Shown in pieces: positions 55,069-63,777 of a stretch of DNA of 64,000 nt (position 1 is its first letter; each line of letters opens with the position of its first letter). Origin of the DNA: Lachnospiraceae bacterium (GTDB lineage: Bacteria; Bacillota; Clostridia; Lachnospirales; Lachnospiraceae); NCBI GenBank assembly GCA_910575035.1, contig CAJTDL010000003.1, forward strand, positions 227,961 to 291,960, given 5' to 3'. The notes under the pieces are model-generated. The model was not told where the DNA came from. It made no database searches and was given only the letters and a program-made list of their open reading frames with translations. The translations under genes and the position numbers were made by a program.

Positions 55069-55317
55069 CTATACGGATAAGAGCATATTTTCAAATGCCT
55101 CCTCCATAGAAACGCCGCCCTCTGCGAACCTGACTTTTACTTTCATGCCTCCTACCCGGACAAGATAAGGGTTTCCCACTTGTTTCAAATACTGCTGCCT
55201 GCGCTTTTCCAAAGGCTGGCCTTTGTCTATCCTGAGTTTCGATATATCCGTAAGGCTGCCGGGTTCCACATCTTCAAAATCCACAGCCAGTAACGCCCTG
55301 TATTCCTCTGCCGTCAT
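55069..55317 (-). CDS. small conserved mobile-element protein (DUF6870-like)
   Basis: 82 residues, ATG 55317 with AAAGGAG 7 nt upstream. The layout DISKLRIDKGQPLEKRRQQYLK, then QVGNPYLVRVGG and VKVRFAE, is what I recall of the DUF6870 family, common next to recombinases in gut Firmicutes. Lies between mazF and the recombinases. Function unknown. Confidence 0.7.
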   Translation of the reverse strand: MTAEEYRALLAVDFEDVEPGSLTDISKLRIDKGQPLEKRRQQYLKQVGNPYLVRVGGMKVKVRFAEGGVSMEEAFENMLLSV

Positions 55318-55346
55318 TCCCTGCTCCTTTCACGCTGCCGCCTGCC

Positions 55347-55700
55347 TCATGCCGCTAACCCACACTGCACCTTAACGGCATGGCCGATCTCTGCCAGCTT
55401 TCTTTTGCTTACCCTGCCCGCCACCTCCAAAATGTCCGAATAGGCAACAGAAGTAATCTGTTCACAGAGGGCAAGGCTGTGACGGTCCAGCCCGGTATTC
55501 CTATACCCATTCAAGAAAACATGGGTTGGCAGATACTGTTTTTTTCTTATCTGTGAAGTAAGCGGCACAACCGTGATTACCGGGCTGTGCTTATTTGCCA
55601 TGTTGTTGCTGATTACAACACAGGGCCGGATTCCCGACTGGACTGACGTCTCATGCTGCCCCAAATCCACAATGATAATGTCGCCTCTCTTAATCTTCAT
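55347..55700 (-). CDS. MazF/PemK-type mRNA interferase toxin
   Basis: 117 residues from ATG 55700, which follows GGAGGCGG. Motifs KRGDIIIVDLGQHETSVQSGIRPCVVISNN and VVPLTSQIRKKQYLPTHV (about residues 5-75) are typical of MazF/PemK, which cleaves RNA. It overlaps the preceding 60-residue frame by 11 bp, the usual antitoxin-toxin coupling. It sits in the recombinase unit, so it may stabilise the element. Confidence 0.9.
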   Translation of the reverse strand: MKIKRGDIIIVDLGQHETSVQSGIRPCVVISNNMANKHSPVITVVPLTSQIRKKQYLPTHVFLNGYRNTGLDRHSLALCEQITSVAYSDILEVAGRVSKRKLAEIGHAVKVQCGLAA

Positions 55701-55872
55701 AACCGCCTCCATCTACAGGAGGGGAAAGCATAGCCTCCCCCTCCAACACTTCTTTAATATACTCCCTTGCCTCCTGCTCTGTAGGGCAGGAGACTATTTT
55801 ATTTCCATCGCCATCCACTATCACATGCTCTGACGGATAAGGGATAATGCTGTATTTCTTATCATTGTTCAT
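55690..55872 (-). CDS. 60-residue MazF partner, putative antitoxin
   Basis: ATG 55872 starts MNNDKKYSIIPYPSEHVIVDG and continues to SCPTEQEAREYIKEVLEGE. No known antitoxin family is recognised (no MazE AbrB-type motif). Overlaps mazF by 11 bp and the resolvase-like gene by 11 bp. Function is inferred from this arrangement. Confidence 0.6.
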   Translation of the reverse strand: MNNDKKYSIIPYPSEHVIVDGDGNKIVSCPTEQEAREYIKEVLEGEAMLSPPVDGGGYED

Positions 55873-56230
55873 AGGCGTTACCGACAAACTCACCCATATC
55901 TGCCAGATACACCTGCACATCCATATCTGCCATGTTGCCCACGAATTTCTCCCAATCGGAATCATCCTCTGTCACATCATACTGGTTTCGGAGTACCAGG
56001 ACCTCATACCCCATGTTTACAATGGCATTGACAACAGACTTTACCACCGGCCTGTCTATATCCATATCCCCAATCAGGTTATGCTCCACTGCCACATCTT
56101 CCACAAGAATGTTTTTCTTGGCGCACTGCACTTTTATCTCCATTACCATCTGCTCCACATTCTCCTGGCTTTTCATACTGCTCATAAACAAAACACCCTT
56201 TGCAATCGGGTTTTCCTCATAATTCATCAT
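55862..56230 (-). CDS. resolvase-fold-like small protein
   Basis: 122 residues, ATG 56230 with GGAGG 7 nt upstream. The sequence VLFMSSMKSQENVEQMVM, then NILVEDVAVE, IDRPVVKSVVN and YEVLVLRNQYDVTEDDSDWEKF looks like the N-terminal catalytic fold of serine recombinases without its serine and arginines (no YxRxS). It may be a regulatory relative. Coupled to the antitoxin-like and mazF genes. Confidence 0.6.
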   Translation of the reverse strand: MMNYEENPIAKGVLFMSSMKSQENVEQMVMEIKVQCAKKNILVEDVAVEHNLIGDMDIDRPVVKSVVNAIVNMGYEVLVLRNQYDVTEDDSDWEKFVGNMADMDVQVYLADMGEFVGNAYEQ

Positions 56231-56301
56231 AAATGACCTCCAATTCAAAAAATCTATTGATTATTCCATAGGGAAAACTTTGCCGGCTATGTTATCCTCC
56301 C

Positions 56302-56377
56302 ATATAAACGCTCCACTCCCCACAAAGCCCTGTATTTTTATTTTGTTGTTTCTTCTTTGGGGCGGAAGCGTTTATAT
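56302..56377. other. hairpin 1 of a hairpin cluster
   Basis: ATATAAACGCT (56302-56312) and AGCGTTTATAT (56367-56377) pair perfectly over 11 bp; further inner pairs CCCC and GGGG extend it, around a long loop. It is 72 bp upstream of the resolvase-like gene. Confidence 0.7.
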
Positions 56378-56421
56378 CAGAGGACAACTGGCTGCATACG
56401 CAGCCAATCATCCCCATTGTG

Positions 56422-56446
56422 AAAGAACGCTGATTTTGCGTTCTTT
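56422..56446. other. hairpin 2 of a hairpin cluster
   Basis: AAAGAACGC (56422-56430) / GCGTTCTTT (56438-56446), perfect 9-bp stem around 7 nt. Confidence 0.7.
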
Positions 56447-56449
56447 ATA

Positions 56450-56506
56450 GGTTTGACATAGTTTCACTTAGCATGGTATTTTCATGCGTTAGTGAAACTT
56501 CAAACC
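56450..56506. other. hairpin 3: long interrupted stem
   Basis: Three stacked stems: GGTTTGA/TCAAACC (56450-56456 with 56500-56506), AGTTTCACT/AGTGAAACT (56460-56468 with 56491-56499) and GCATG/CATGC (56471-56475 with 56483-56487). In total 21 base pairs around a 7-nt loop; a T4 run follows on the plus strand. Could be a transfer origin, att-site arm, or regulatory RNA. From 56507 to 56958 I see no gene; a short open frame may be a degraded gene. Confidence 0.75.
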
Positions 56507-56958
56507 TTTTCCCCCAGCCGGGTTACACACACGGAACTGCGCCTGTTCCCACTGCACTTCCACCAGCCCATCCGGTTTCATGTGCAGAACGCCACTCCCA
56601 CGAAAGGATCATCTTCTGCAATCGTGGTGTCCGTATAATCCATTACCTCCAGACGCTGCTCTGGCAGGCCCAAACCTCTGCTCCAATCCTTCACGGGCAA
56701 CATAGCGATTCAAAAACCACTTAACAATTCCGCGAATTGCCTAAGAAAAAACTTTGTTTCTTCCCAAACAATCTGCAAACCACTATGCAGGATCATCATG
56801 GCACGAAATGGGTTCCGGCCACTCTGCCATAAGGCAAAGCGGAAATATATCGGAATGTGTGCTTGTCCTATTCAATTTGTAAAGCCATTGTATAATCTTT
56901 TTTTCAGGAATGGGAGTACACAGTTCGGACACTTTTAGTGACCGCCCCACGGACACTT

Positions 56959-57276
56959 CTATTGAAACTCCCTCAAATTCTCTACAAGATTTGCCATATT
57001 GTTGAGTACAATGCACTTCTGTTTTTCTGTCAGCCCATTCAATAAACTGCTTATGTATTCCGGCTTTTCCCCATAAACCAGGTAATCTAAAGATACATGG
57101 TAAAACTCTGCAACCAGCATCAGGCTGTCTATGCTCCCCCCATTAAGGCCACGTTCCAATTTCCGGTAGCCGCCGAATGAAAATCCCATCTGCTCAGCCG
57201 CCTCGTTTTGGGTTAAATTCCTATTTTCCCTGAGCCTTCTTATTCTACCTGCGCTTTTCTGCACATCATAATACAT
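56959..57276 (-). CDS. Xre/Cro-family transcriptional regulator
   Basis: 105 residues, ATG 57276. HTH in residues 10-65: RIRRLRENRNLTQNEAAEQMGFSFGGYRKLERG, then VSLDYLVYG and a short C-terminal helix. A typical element regulator. It lies 729 bp from the resolvase-like gene, same strand; likely controls the recombinase unit. Confidence 0.88.
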   Translation of the reverse strand: MYYDVQKSAGRIRRLRENRNLTQNEAAEQMGFSFGGYRKLERGLNGGSIDSLMLVAEFYHVSLDYLVYGEKPEYISSLLNGLTEKQKCIVLNNMANLVENLREFQ

Positions 57277-57432
57277 ACTGTTACCTCCTGATTTTCTTAC
57301 TTTCCTGTCCCTGCCTGCGTAAAAAATCAGAAGTCTGTAGGCGAACGGCAGCGAAAAATCCTGTGCCTGCCTACTGTCATAATTGGGAATTTGATAAAGA
57401 ATAATAGATACTCCAAAGAATTTGTCGAATTA

Positions 57433-57470
57433 AAAAGTGCCATAGCTCCTTGTTTAGCTATGACACTTTT
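57433..57470. terminator. hairpin downstream of the winged-helix gene
   Basis: AAAAGTG + CATAGCT pairs with AGCTATG + CACTTTT (57433-57439, 57441-57447 with 57456-57462, 57464-57470), 14 bp with one mismatch (C40/A63) around an 8-nt loop. A/T-rich ends allow bidirectional termination. The rest of 57277-57715 shows no gene. Confidence 0.6.
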
Positions 57471-57715
57471 ATATCGCTTTTTTCGTCTTTTGGTCTGGCA
57501 CACACCATTTCTAATTTTTATAATATCCATTCCCCATTCCAGAGAGAACCGGCAGCCATTCCATGCTGTCAAATCCCCACATTTTTTGTAACAGGGAATA
57601 GTATATTGTATAAAAATTTGATTTTTGTTGAGATTGTGTTGATTTTTGGTTTGGAATATCGCAAGTTGCGACAAAGAAAAACAGCCTGATGTCAAAATCA
57701 GCCTGTCTATGCAGA

Positions 57716-58099
57716 TTATTCAGATTTTACCTCGAAACAGTATCCTACATCCCGAATACAACGGATAATAAATGGCTCATCTTGAGAAATCGCATTTATC
57801 TTTTTTCTCAAATTACAAAGATGAAACCGGATAATTTTTTCATTTCCAGTCGAACTGCCTCCCCACACTTTTTCATATATCTGTGTATAGGTCAGTACCT
57901 GCCCCCGATTGGATGCCAGCAGACAAAGCAGATCATACTCTTTCGTTGTTAAAGGTATCTCCTGCCTGTTACGGTAAATTTTTCTTTGTTCCGGATAAAT
58001 AGTCAGTCCAGGAAGGGAGATAACCGTTTCTTCATCCATGCTGAACATCTCAAAACCAGAATGGCGTTTCAATACCGCCATAACTTCATTAAATGCCAC
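57716..58099 (-). CDS. winged-helix DNA-binding protein, OmpR type without receiver
   Basis: 127 residues. Only the effector domain of OmpR/PhoB regulators is present (ISLPGLTIYPEQRKIYRNRQ, KEYDLLCLLASNRGQVLTYTQIYEKVWGG, IRFHLCNLRKKI). The frame continues upstream (RILLIEFKEEDAVAF) to about 58150 without an ATG, so the start is unclear and the gene could be truncated or start at a rare codon; GTG 58099 is used here. No histidine kinase is nearby. Lies 80 bp after the ThiF-like gene. Confidence 0.6.
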   Translation of the reverse strand: MAFNEVMAVLKRHSGFEMFSMDEETVISLPGLTIYPEQRKIYRNRQEIPLTTKEYDLLCLLASNRGQVLTYTQIYEKVWGGSSTGNEKIIRFHLCNLRKKINAISQDEPFIIRCIRDVGYCFEVKSE

Positions 58100-58183
58100 A
58101 GCATCTTCTTCTTTGAATTCAATCAGCAGTATTCGTCCGATAGTACCACCTTCCCATCTAATTCAATATTCCTCCCATACCTT

Positions 58184-59299
58184 TCAACGTATACATATTG
58201 CTCTTTTATATTTATCTTCATGATTCTTAATATTTACAATCTCTTTATTTCTCCCACATACTTTACAATTATGATTTTTCTTTTCAAAACTTACTATACG
58301 CATTTTCATAGATAATCCATTAAAAACAAACATTTTCCCTACCAGTAATTCTCCAACCCCCAAAAAATATTTTATAGCCTCTAATGCCTGAATACTCCCA
58401 ATTACCCCAGCTACTGCTCCAATAATACCCGCTTCGGAACAATTTTTCACAATGCCTTTAGGTGGAGCCTCCTCAAAAATGCATCTATAACATGGAAATT
58501 CTCCGGGAACATATGTCATAACTTGTCCTTCAAATTGCAAAATTCCTGCATGACAAAACGCCTTTTTATTCAAAACGCAAGCATCATTAATTAAAAATTT
58601 TGTTTCAAAATTATCAACTGCATCCAAAACAAAATCATACTCTGCCAAAATTGACTCAACATTATCAGTAGTTAAAAAGTATGGATATGCCTTTATTTCA
58701 ATTTTATCATTTAACTTTTCCAATGTCTTTTTTGCAGATTCTGACTTGTTCATCCCTTCCGTTTTAATATTATGTATAATCTGTCGTTGTAAGTTAGAAA
58801 TTGTAACGACATCTGCATCCATAACACCAATTTTTCCAATGCCAGCTCCTGCAAGATAAAGTGCCGCCGGAGCCCCAAGCCCCCCTGCTCCTACAATAAG
58901 CACCCTGGCATTTTTTAATTTTATTTGTCCATTTTTCCCAATCTGGGGAAGAATCATCTGTCTATCATATCTCCGGACTTCCTCTTGATTTAATTCTTCA
59001 GATTCGCATAGAAGCCACTCCCTATATCCTCCCGACAGATTATAAGCCTCAAATTTTCTTTGATTCAATTTTTCGGTTAGCGCAATACTTTTTTCACCAT
59101 AAGTACAATATACAATCAGTTTTTTATCGTTTGGAAATCTATTGAGATTTTCATCACTGCCCTCCCAACAAATTGCCCCTGGTATATGACCATGTCGGTA
59201 TGCATTCTTCCCTCTTATATCAATACACAGGTAATCATCCGCATCCATCACACTCATTTGTTGAACCGAAATATTTCTGTCGTTATTCCGTTTTCCCAT
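58184..59299 (-). CDS. rhodanese-E1 fusion: ThiF/MoeB-like adenylyltransferase
   Basis: 371 residues from ATG 59299 (GAGGA 8 nt upstream). Residues 14-100 are a rhodanese domain with catalytic C65 in VYCTYGEKS. Residues 108-end are an E1-like domain with ATP loop GAGGLGAP (137-144), DADVV, the NLQRQ motif, NCSEAG, and zinc CxxC pairs (CYRC, CKVC). Adenylates the C-terminus of a sulfur carrier such as MoaD or ThiS. MOCS3 has its rhodanese at the C terminus, so the order here is reversed. No carrier gene is in the window. Confidence 0.9.
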   Translation of the reverse strand: MGKRNNDRNISVQQMSVMDADDYLCIDIRGKNAYRHGHIPGAICWEGSDENLNRFPNDKKLIVYCTYGEKSIALTEKLNQRKFEAYNLSGGYREWLLCESEELNQEEVRRYDRQMILPQIGKNGQIKLKNARVLIVGAGGLGAPAALYLAGAGIGKIGVMDADVVTISNLQRQIIHNIKTEGMNKSESAKKTLEKLNDKIEIKAYPYFLTTDNVESILAEYDFVLDAVDNFETKFLINDACVLNKKAFCHAGILQFEGQVMTYVPGEFPCYRCIFEEAPPKGIVKNCSEAGIIGAVAGVIGSIQALEAIKYFLGVGELLVGKMFVFNGLSMKMRIVSFEKKNHNCKVCGRNKEIVNIKNHEDKYKRAICIR

Positions 59300-59300
59300 A

Positions 59301-59738
59301 TCAGTATTCCTCGTCTTTTGCTTTCTCAGCAATATCATCAACAGGTTCTTCTAACCCCTGAATCACAATACCGTTCTTTTGTGCATAATCCCATAATGCC
59401 GCATGAATTGCCTCTTCTGCCAGCAGCGAACAATGTACTTTTACAGGCGGCAACCCATCCAATGCTTCCATTACGGCTTTATTTGTAACAGTCAGTGCCT
59501 CCTGAACGGTTTTTCCTTTTACCAGTTCTGTAGCCATACTACTTGTTGCCACTGCTGCACCACACCCAAAAGTCTTAAATTTAACATCCCTGATAACTCC
59601 CTGTTTATCTATGTCAAAATACATCCGCATAATATCGCCACATTTTACATTTCCAACAGTGCCTACTCCGCTTGGATTTTCTATCTCCCCTACATTTCTT
59701 GGATTGTTAAAATGATCCATTACTTTTTCACTATACAT
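59301..59738 (-). CDS. iscU: Fe-S cluster scaffold protein IscU
   Basis: 145 residues. Cluster ligands C33 (KCGD), C59 (FGCGA) and C103 (HCSLLAEE), with D35 also conserved. Begins MYSEKVMDHFNNPRN, typical for IscU/NifU-N. Accepts sulfur from IscS. The next gene's start codon lies directly after its stop. Confidence 0.95.
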   Translation of the reverse strand: MYSEKVMDHFNNPRNVGEIENPSGVGTVGNVKCGDIMRMYFDIDKQGVIRDVKFKTFGCGAAVATSSMATELVKGKTVQEALTVTNKAVMEALDGLPPVKVHCSLLAEEAIHAALWDYAQKNGIVIQGLEEPVDDIAEKAKDEEY

Positions 59739-59767
59739 TTTCTGATTCCTCCACTTTCTAAGATGTA

Positions 59768-60949
59768 TTACTTCTGACTTCTAACAAAATCTTCATATAC
59801 TGGAGACATATTCCGCAGCCTCTCCACAATTTTTTTCAATTCATCGGCCACAAAATCAATCTCCTCCAATGTATTCTCCTCTGACAAGGTAATCCTTAAT
59901 GAACCATGTGCAATCTCATGAGGAAGCCCAATTGCAAGAAGTACATGAGAAGGATCCAGTGCGCCAGAGGTACAAGCTGAACCACTAGAAGCACATACCC
60001 CCAGCTGATCTAATAAAATCAGCAACGATTCCCCTTCAATAAACCGAAAACAAAAGTTTATATTGTTTGGCAATCTGTCCGTCCTATGTCCATTTAGTTT
60101 GACATATGGGATTTCTGCCAAAACCCTTTCAATGAGGTGTTCCCGCAATCTTATCTCGTCTTCTGTCCTCTCTTTCATGCTTTCCCCAGCAATCTGTGCA
60201 GCCTTGCCAAACCCCACAATTCCAGGCACATTGGAAGTTCCTGCCCTTCTGTTACGTTCCTGCGCCCCACCATGAATAAAGGAACTGATTTTTATGCCTT
60301 TTCGGATATACAATATTCCAGTTCCTTTTGGTCCGTTAAATTTATGCCCACTGGCAGAAAGCATGTCTATTCCCATGTCATTCACATGAATTGGAATATG
60401 CCCATATGCCTGTACCGCATCTGTGTGGAACAACACACCGTTTTCATGGGCAATCTTCCCTATTTCTGCAATCGGTTCTATTGTTCCAATCTCATTATTC
60501 GCCATCATGATTGATATTAAAATGGTATCTGGTCGAATAGCAGTTTTAAGTTCTTCAAAAGATATTTTTCCGTACTCATCTACATCAAGATAAGTCACCT
60601 CATACCCTCGCCTCTCCAGATATTCACAAGTATGCAGAATGGCGTGATGCTCTATTTTACTGGTTATAATATGTTTTCCCTTTGAGCAGTAAGCCTCTGC
60701 AGCCGCTTTTAACGCCCAGTTATCAGACTCACTTCCCCCGCCTGTAAAATATATTTCTTCTATATTTGCACCAATTAATTCAGCAGCCTGTTTTCTCGCA
60801 TGGTCAACTGCTTTTTTGCTCTCTCCTGCAAAACTATATACTGCAGATGGGTTACTATATGTCTGCCTGAAAAAAGGAAGCATTTCATTTAACACTTCTT
60901 TACTCATCTGCGTAGTTGCCGCATTATCCAGATAAATTAATTTCTCCAT
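59768..60949 (-). CDS. iscS: cysteine desulfurase
   Basis: 393 residues, PLP enzyme that gives sulfur from cysteine. YLDNAATTQMS at the start, PLP lysine in SASGHKFNGPKG, and active-site cysteine loop VCASSGSACTSG near residue 325-336. Supplies sulfur to IscU and MnmA of this operon. Confidence 0.96.
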   Translation of the reverse strand: MEKLIYLDNAATTQMSKEVLNEMLPFFRQTYSNPSAVYSFAGESKKAVDHARKQAAELIGANIEEIYFTGGGSESDNWALKAAAEAYCSKGKHIITSKIEHHAILHTCEYLERRGYEVTYLDVDEYGKISFEELKTAIRPDTILISIMMANNEIGTIEPIAEIGKIAHENGVLFHTDAVQAYGHIPIHVNDMGIDMLSASGHKFNGPKGTGILYIRKGIKISSFIHGGAQERNRRAGTSNVPGIVGFGKAAQIAGESMKERTEDEIRLREHLIERVLAEIPYVKLNGHRTDRLPNNINFCFRFIEGESLLILLDQLGVCASSGSACTSGALDPSHVLLAIGLPHEIAHGSLRITLSEENTLEEIDFVADELKKIVERLRNMSPVYEDFVRSQK

Positions 60950-60996
60950 AGAGATACACCCTTTTCCTTCCTTATTTATTGATTTTTATAATTTTC

Positions 60997-62148
60997 TCAC
61001 ATATAAACTTCAGAATCCATTAACTTTACATCACAATGATCTCCTCTGCTGACCACTATATGATAACCCACGCTCTCTATACGTCTTTCCAGACAATTCC
61101 TACACTCCGCTGCCTCATCTCCCGTGCAGACTTTCCCATCATATAATGCGTATTTATCCCTCACCCCTACCGGAGACAGATTTGACATCACCACATTGGC
61201 TCCTGCCTCTATCCCAAGTTCACGACCTCTGGGATGGATTGTCGCTAAGGCTGTAGTCGCTGGCAACAATAAATCCGGCTGCTGGATACGCAGTAAACTC
61301 AAAAAGTATAGTGTCAGATCCATACTTCCCTGTGCTTCTTTCGCAAATGGTGTGTCCCTGTGTGGAATAAAAGGTCCTATTCCTACCATCTCTGGTTGCA
61401 GTTCCCTGATAAATTGAAAATCCTCCGCCAAATGTTCAGTCGTCTGTCCCGGACTTCCTACCATAAACCCACATCCAGTCTGATAACCAATCTCTTTCAG
61501 ATTCCATAAACACTGCTTGCGATGTTTCAGTGATAAGTTATGTGGATGCAGTTTTTGATAATGGGACTCTGCCGCCGTCTCATGACGCAATAAATATCGG
61601 TCTGCCCCTGCTTTCCAAAAACGTTCATAGCTTTCCCATTCACGTTCACCAATGGATAATGTAATGGCACAGTCCGGATAGTCTGTCCGAATCTGCTGTA
61701 TCAAATCTACCATATGATCATCGGAATAATACGGATCCTCGCCTCCCTGTAACACAAATGTCCGAAATCCCAGTTTTTTCCCTTCCCTGCAGCACGCCAT
61801 AATATCTTCCCTGCTTAGACGATATCGATCTGCTTTAGTATTGCTACAACGAATTCCACAGTAATAACAATCATTTTTACAATAATTAGTAAACTCAATC
61901 AGCCCTCGGATATAAATCTTCTTACCATATTGCCTGTCTCCAATGGCTCTTGCCTTTATTCTTGCATAATCACGCAATTCCAGACAATTAACACCAATCA
62001 ACGCTGCCATCTCTGTTTTGGACAATTCATGTTCCTGTTCCAAACGATCAATAAGCCGTTTTCCTTCTTCCACTGTCAATAGCGTATATTTTGAAACACC
62101 GATATTATCTCCTATCCTCCATGTCATAGAACCGGCATCTGCTTTCAT
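60997..62148 (-). CDS. HydE-like radical SAM protein
   Basis: 383 residues. Radical SAM cysteines in CKNDCYYCGIRC, SAM motif GGED in FVLQGGEDPYYS. Overall layout, including the GLIEFTNYCKNDCYYCG line, is that of HydE, which builds the dithiomethylamine/CN ligand chemistry of [FeFe]-hydrogenase. No hydG, hydF or hydrogenase gene is in the window. Its ATG overlaps the mnmA stop (ATGA) and GGAGGG is 8 nt upstream. The iscS start follows 48 bp after its stop. Confidence 0.85.
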   Translation of the reverse strand: MKADAGSMTWRIGDNIGVSKYTLLTVEEGKRLIDRLEQEHELSKTEMAALIGVNCLELRDYARIKARAIGDRQYGKKIYIRGLIEFTNYCKNDCYYCGIRCSNTKADRYRLSREDIMACCREGKKLGFRTFVLQGGEDPYYSDDHMVDLIQQIRTDYPDCAITLSIGEREWESYERFWKAGADRYLLRHETAAESHYQKLHPHNLSLKHRKQCLWNLKEIGYQTGCGFMVGSPGQTTEHLAEDFQFIRELQPEMVGIGPFIPHRDTPFAKEAQGSMDLTLYFLSLLRIQQPDLLLPATTALATIHPRGRELGIEAGANVVMSNLSPVGVRDKYALYDGKVCTGDEAAECRNCLERRIESVGYHIVVSRGDHCDVKLMDSEVYM

Positions 62149-63224
62149 AGTATCGTCCCTCCTCCTGCTATCAGACTACCATCATATAATACCAGTGCCT
62201 GTCCCGGTGTTACCGCCCTCTGTGGCTCCGTAAAGATGCACTCATACAGATCATCTTCCAACCGCCGCACAGTACAGTGAGAACCTCCGTGATTATAGCG
62301 TATCTTGCCAAGATACGTCTTATATTCCGAGAAATTTTGCTCTGACATATGGTTTACATGAGATATATACACTTTTTCAGACAGATTATCTTCCAATCGT
62401 CCGACTACAATTTCATTTGTCTCTGGTTTGATTCTGACCACAAATGCCGGATACCCTAAAGCCAAATTTAATCCTTTACGCTGTCCTACCGTATAATGAA
62501 TTATCCCTTTGTGTCTGCCGAGCACATTCCCCTGCATATCCACAAAATTACCCGAATCGGATTTCACTCCCTTAGCCTCTTCTATATAGGATGCATAATC
62601 GCCATCCGGCACAAAACAAATCTCCATACTATCCGGTTTATGCGCCACTGGCAGCCCTGCTTCATCTGCAATCTCCCTCACTCTATCCTTTTTATATTCT
62701 CCTATCGGCATCAAAGTTCTCGCCAGTTGTTGCTGTGTCAGATTGTATAGGGCATAGCTCTGATCTTTCCCATCTGTTACAGACTTTTCGATTGCATAGC
62801 GTCCGTTGTTCATATGACGTATCCTTGCATAATGACCTGTTGCAATGTAATCTGCCCCAATTTCCATACTGCGCTTTAATAACGATTCCCATTTAACATA
62901 ACGATTGCAGGCAATACAGGGATTAGGAGTACGTCCTGCCTGATATTCATTTATAAAATAGTCAATAACATGTATTTTGAAGTCATGTTTAAAATTCATG
63001 ACATAATAGGGAATATCCAATACCTGTGCCACTCTTCTGGCATCCTCCACCGCACTCAATCCACAACATCCACCTTCTGATTCCTGTTTCTGCTGCTCCT
63101 CATCCTGCCAAACCTGCATTGTTACACCAATTACATCATATCCCTGCTCCTTTAATAAATAAGCAGCCACCGATGAATCAACTCCACCAGACATACCCAC
63201 AACCACCGTCTTCTGCCTGCTCAT
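62145..63224 (-). CDS. mnmA: tRNA-specific 2-thiouridylase MnmA
   Basis: 359 residues from ATG 63224 (AGGTGG). P-loop GMSGGVDSS, NPCIACNRYVKW and ICFVPDGDY with catalytic cysteines, ATGHYARI, and C-terminal PGQALVLYDG. Thiolates U34 of some tRNAs with sulfur from IscS. The overlap with hydE-like and the IscR-like regulator upstream places it in the Isc operon. Confidence 0.95.
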   Translation of the reverse strand: MSRQKTVVVGMSGGVDSSVAAYLLKEQGYDVIGVTMQVWQDEEQQKQESEGGCCGLSAVEDARRVAQVLDIPYYVMNFKHDFKIHVIDYFINEYQAGRTPNPCIACNRYVKWESLLKRSMEIGADYIATGHYARIRHMNNGRYAIEKSVTDGKDQSYALYNLTQQQLARTLMPIGEYKKDRVREIADEAGLPVAHKPDSMEICFVPDGDYASYIEEAKGVKSDSGNFVDMQGNVLGRHKGIIHYTVGQRKGLNLALGYPAFVVRIKPETNEIVVGRLEDNLSEKVYISHVNHMSEQNFSEYKTYLGKIRYNHGGSHCTVRRLEDDLYECIFTEPQRAVTPGQALVLYDGSLIAGGGTIL

Positions 63225-63278
63225 CCATCCACCTCTTATCCATCTTCGACAACTCATTGTATCAACGATAAGTAATTG

Positions 63279-63716
63279 CTAAATTACGTATTGATCCACT
63301 AAAAGCTCATATTGCCACTCCAGCATATCTTTTAATGTAATCTCCTCTAATACACTGTTTATTGCCACATCCAGCCTTTCCCATATTTTATAATTAACAC
63401 AGGTTTCTTTATTTTCACAGGAAATACCATTTTCTCCTACACAATCTGTTGGTGACATATTACCTTCTACCGCCTTTAATATCTGCCCGACTGTATATTT
63501 TTCCGGCGGATACCTGAGAGTATATCCTCCATTTTTCCCTCTTAAACTTTGCACCAAAGCTGCTTTTTGTATTCCTGAAACAATCTGCTCCAGATACTTT
63601 TCAGATATATGCTGCCGCCTTGCTATATCCTTTAAACGTACCGGCTGTTCCCTGCTATAAGTTGCCAGGTCCAGCATAAATTTCAGTGCATTTTTTCCTC
63701 TCGTTGATATTCTCAT
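63279..63716 (-). CDS. iscR: Rrf2/IscR-type Fe-S regulator
   Basis: 145 residues. Winged-helix Rrf2 domain (MRISTRGKNALKFMLDLA, ISEKYLEQIVSGI, RGKNGGYTLRYP) and three cysteines C92, C100 and C106, which can bind an Fe-S cluster. First gene of the operon; likely represses it when clusters are sufficient. Upstream DNA (63717-63777) has an AT-rich TAATATTTTAAATTATTA palindrome that may be its operator. The function is inferred from family and position. Confidence 0.9.
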   Translation of the reverse strand: MRISTRGKNALKFMLDLATYSREQPVRLKDIARRQHISEKYLEQIVSGIQKAALVQSLRGKNGGYTLRYPPEKYTVGQILKAVEGNMSPTDCVGENGISCENKETCVNYKIWERLDVAINSVLEEITLKDMLEWQYELLVDQYVI

Positions 63717-63777
63717 ACAGTTAAAAACCTTCCTAATATTTTAAATTATTATTTTTTATACCAGCATCCATAATCAT

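Noticed and set aside
57327..57695. 122-codon minus-strand frame
   Set aside because: Overlaps a terminator hairpin and has no motif or ribosome site.
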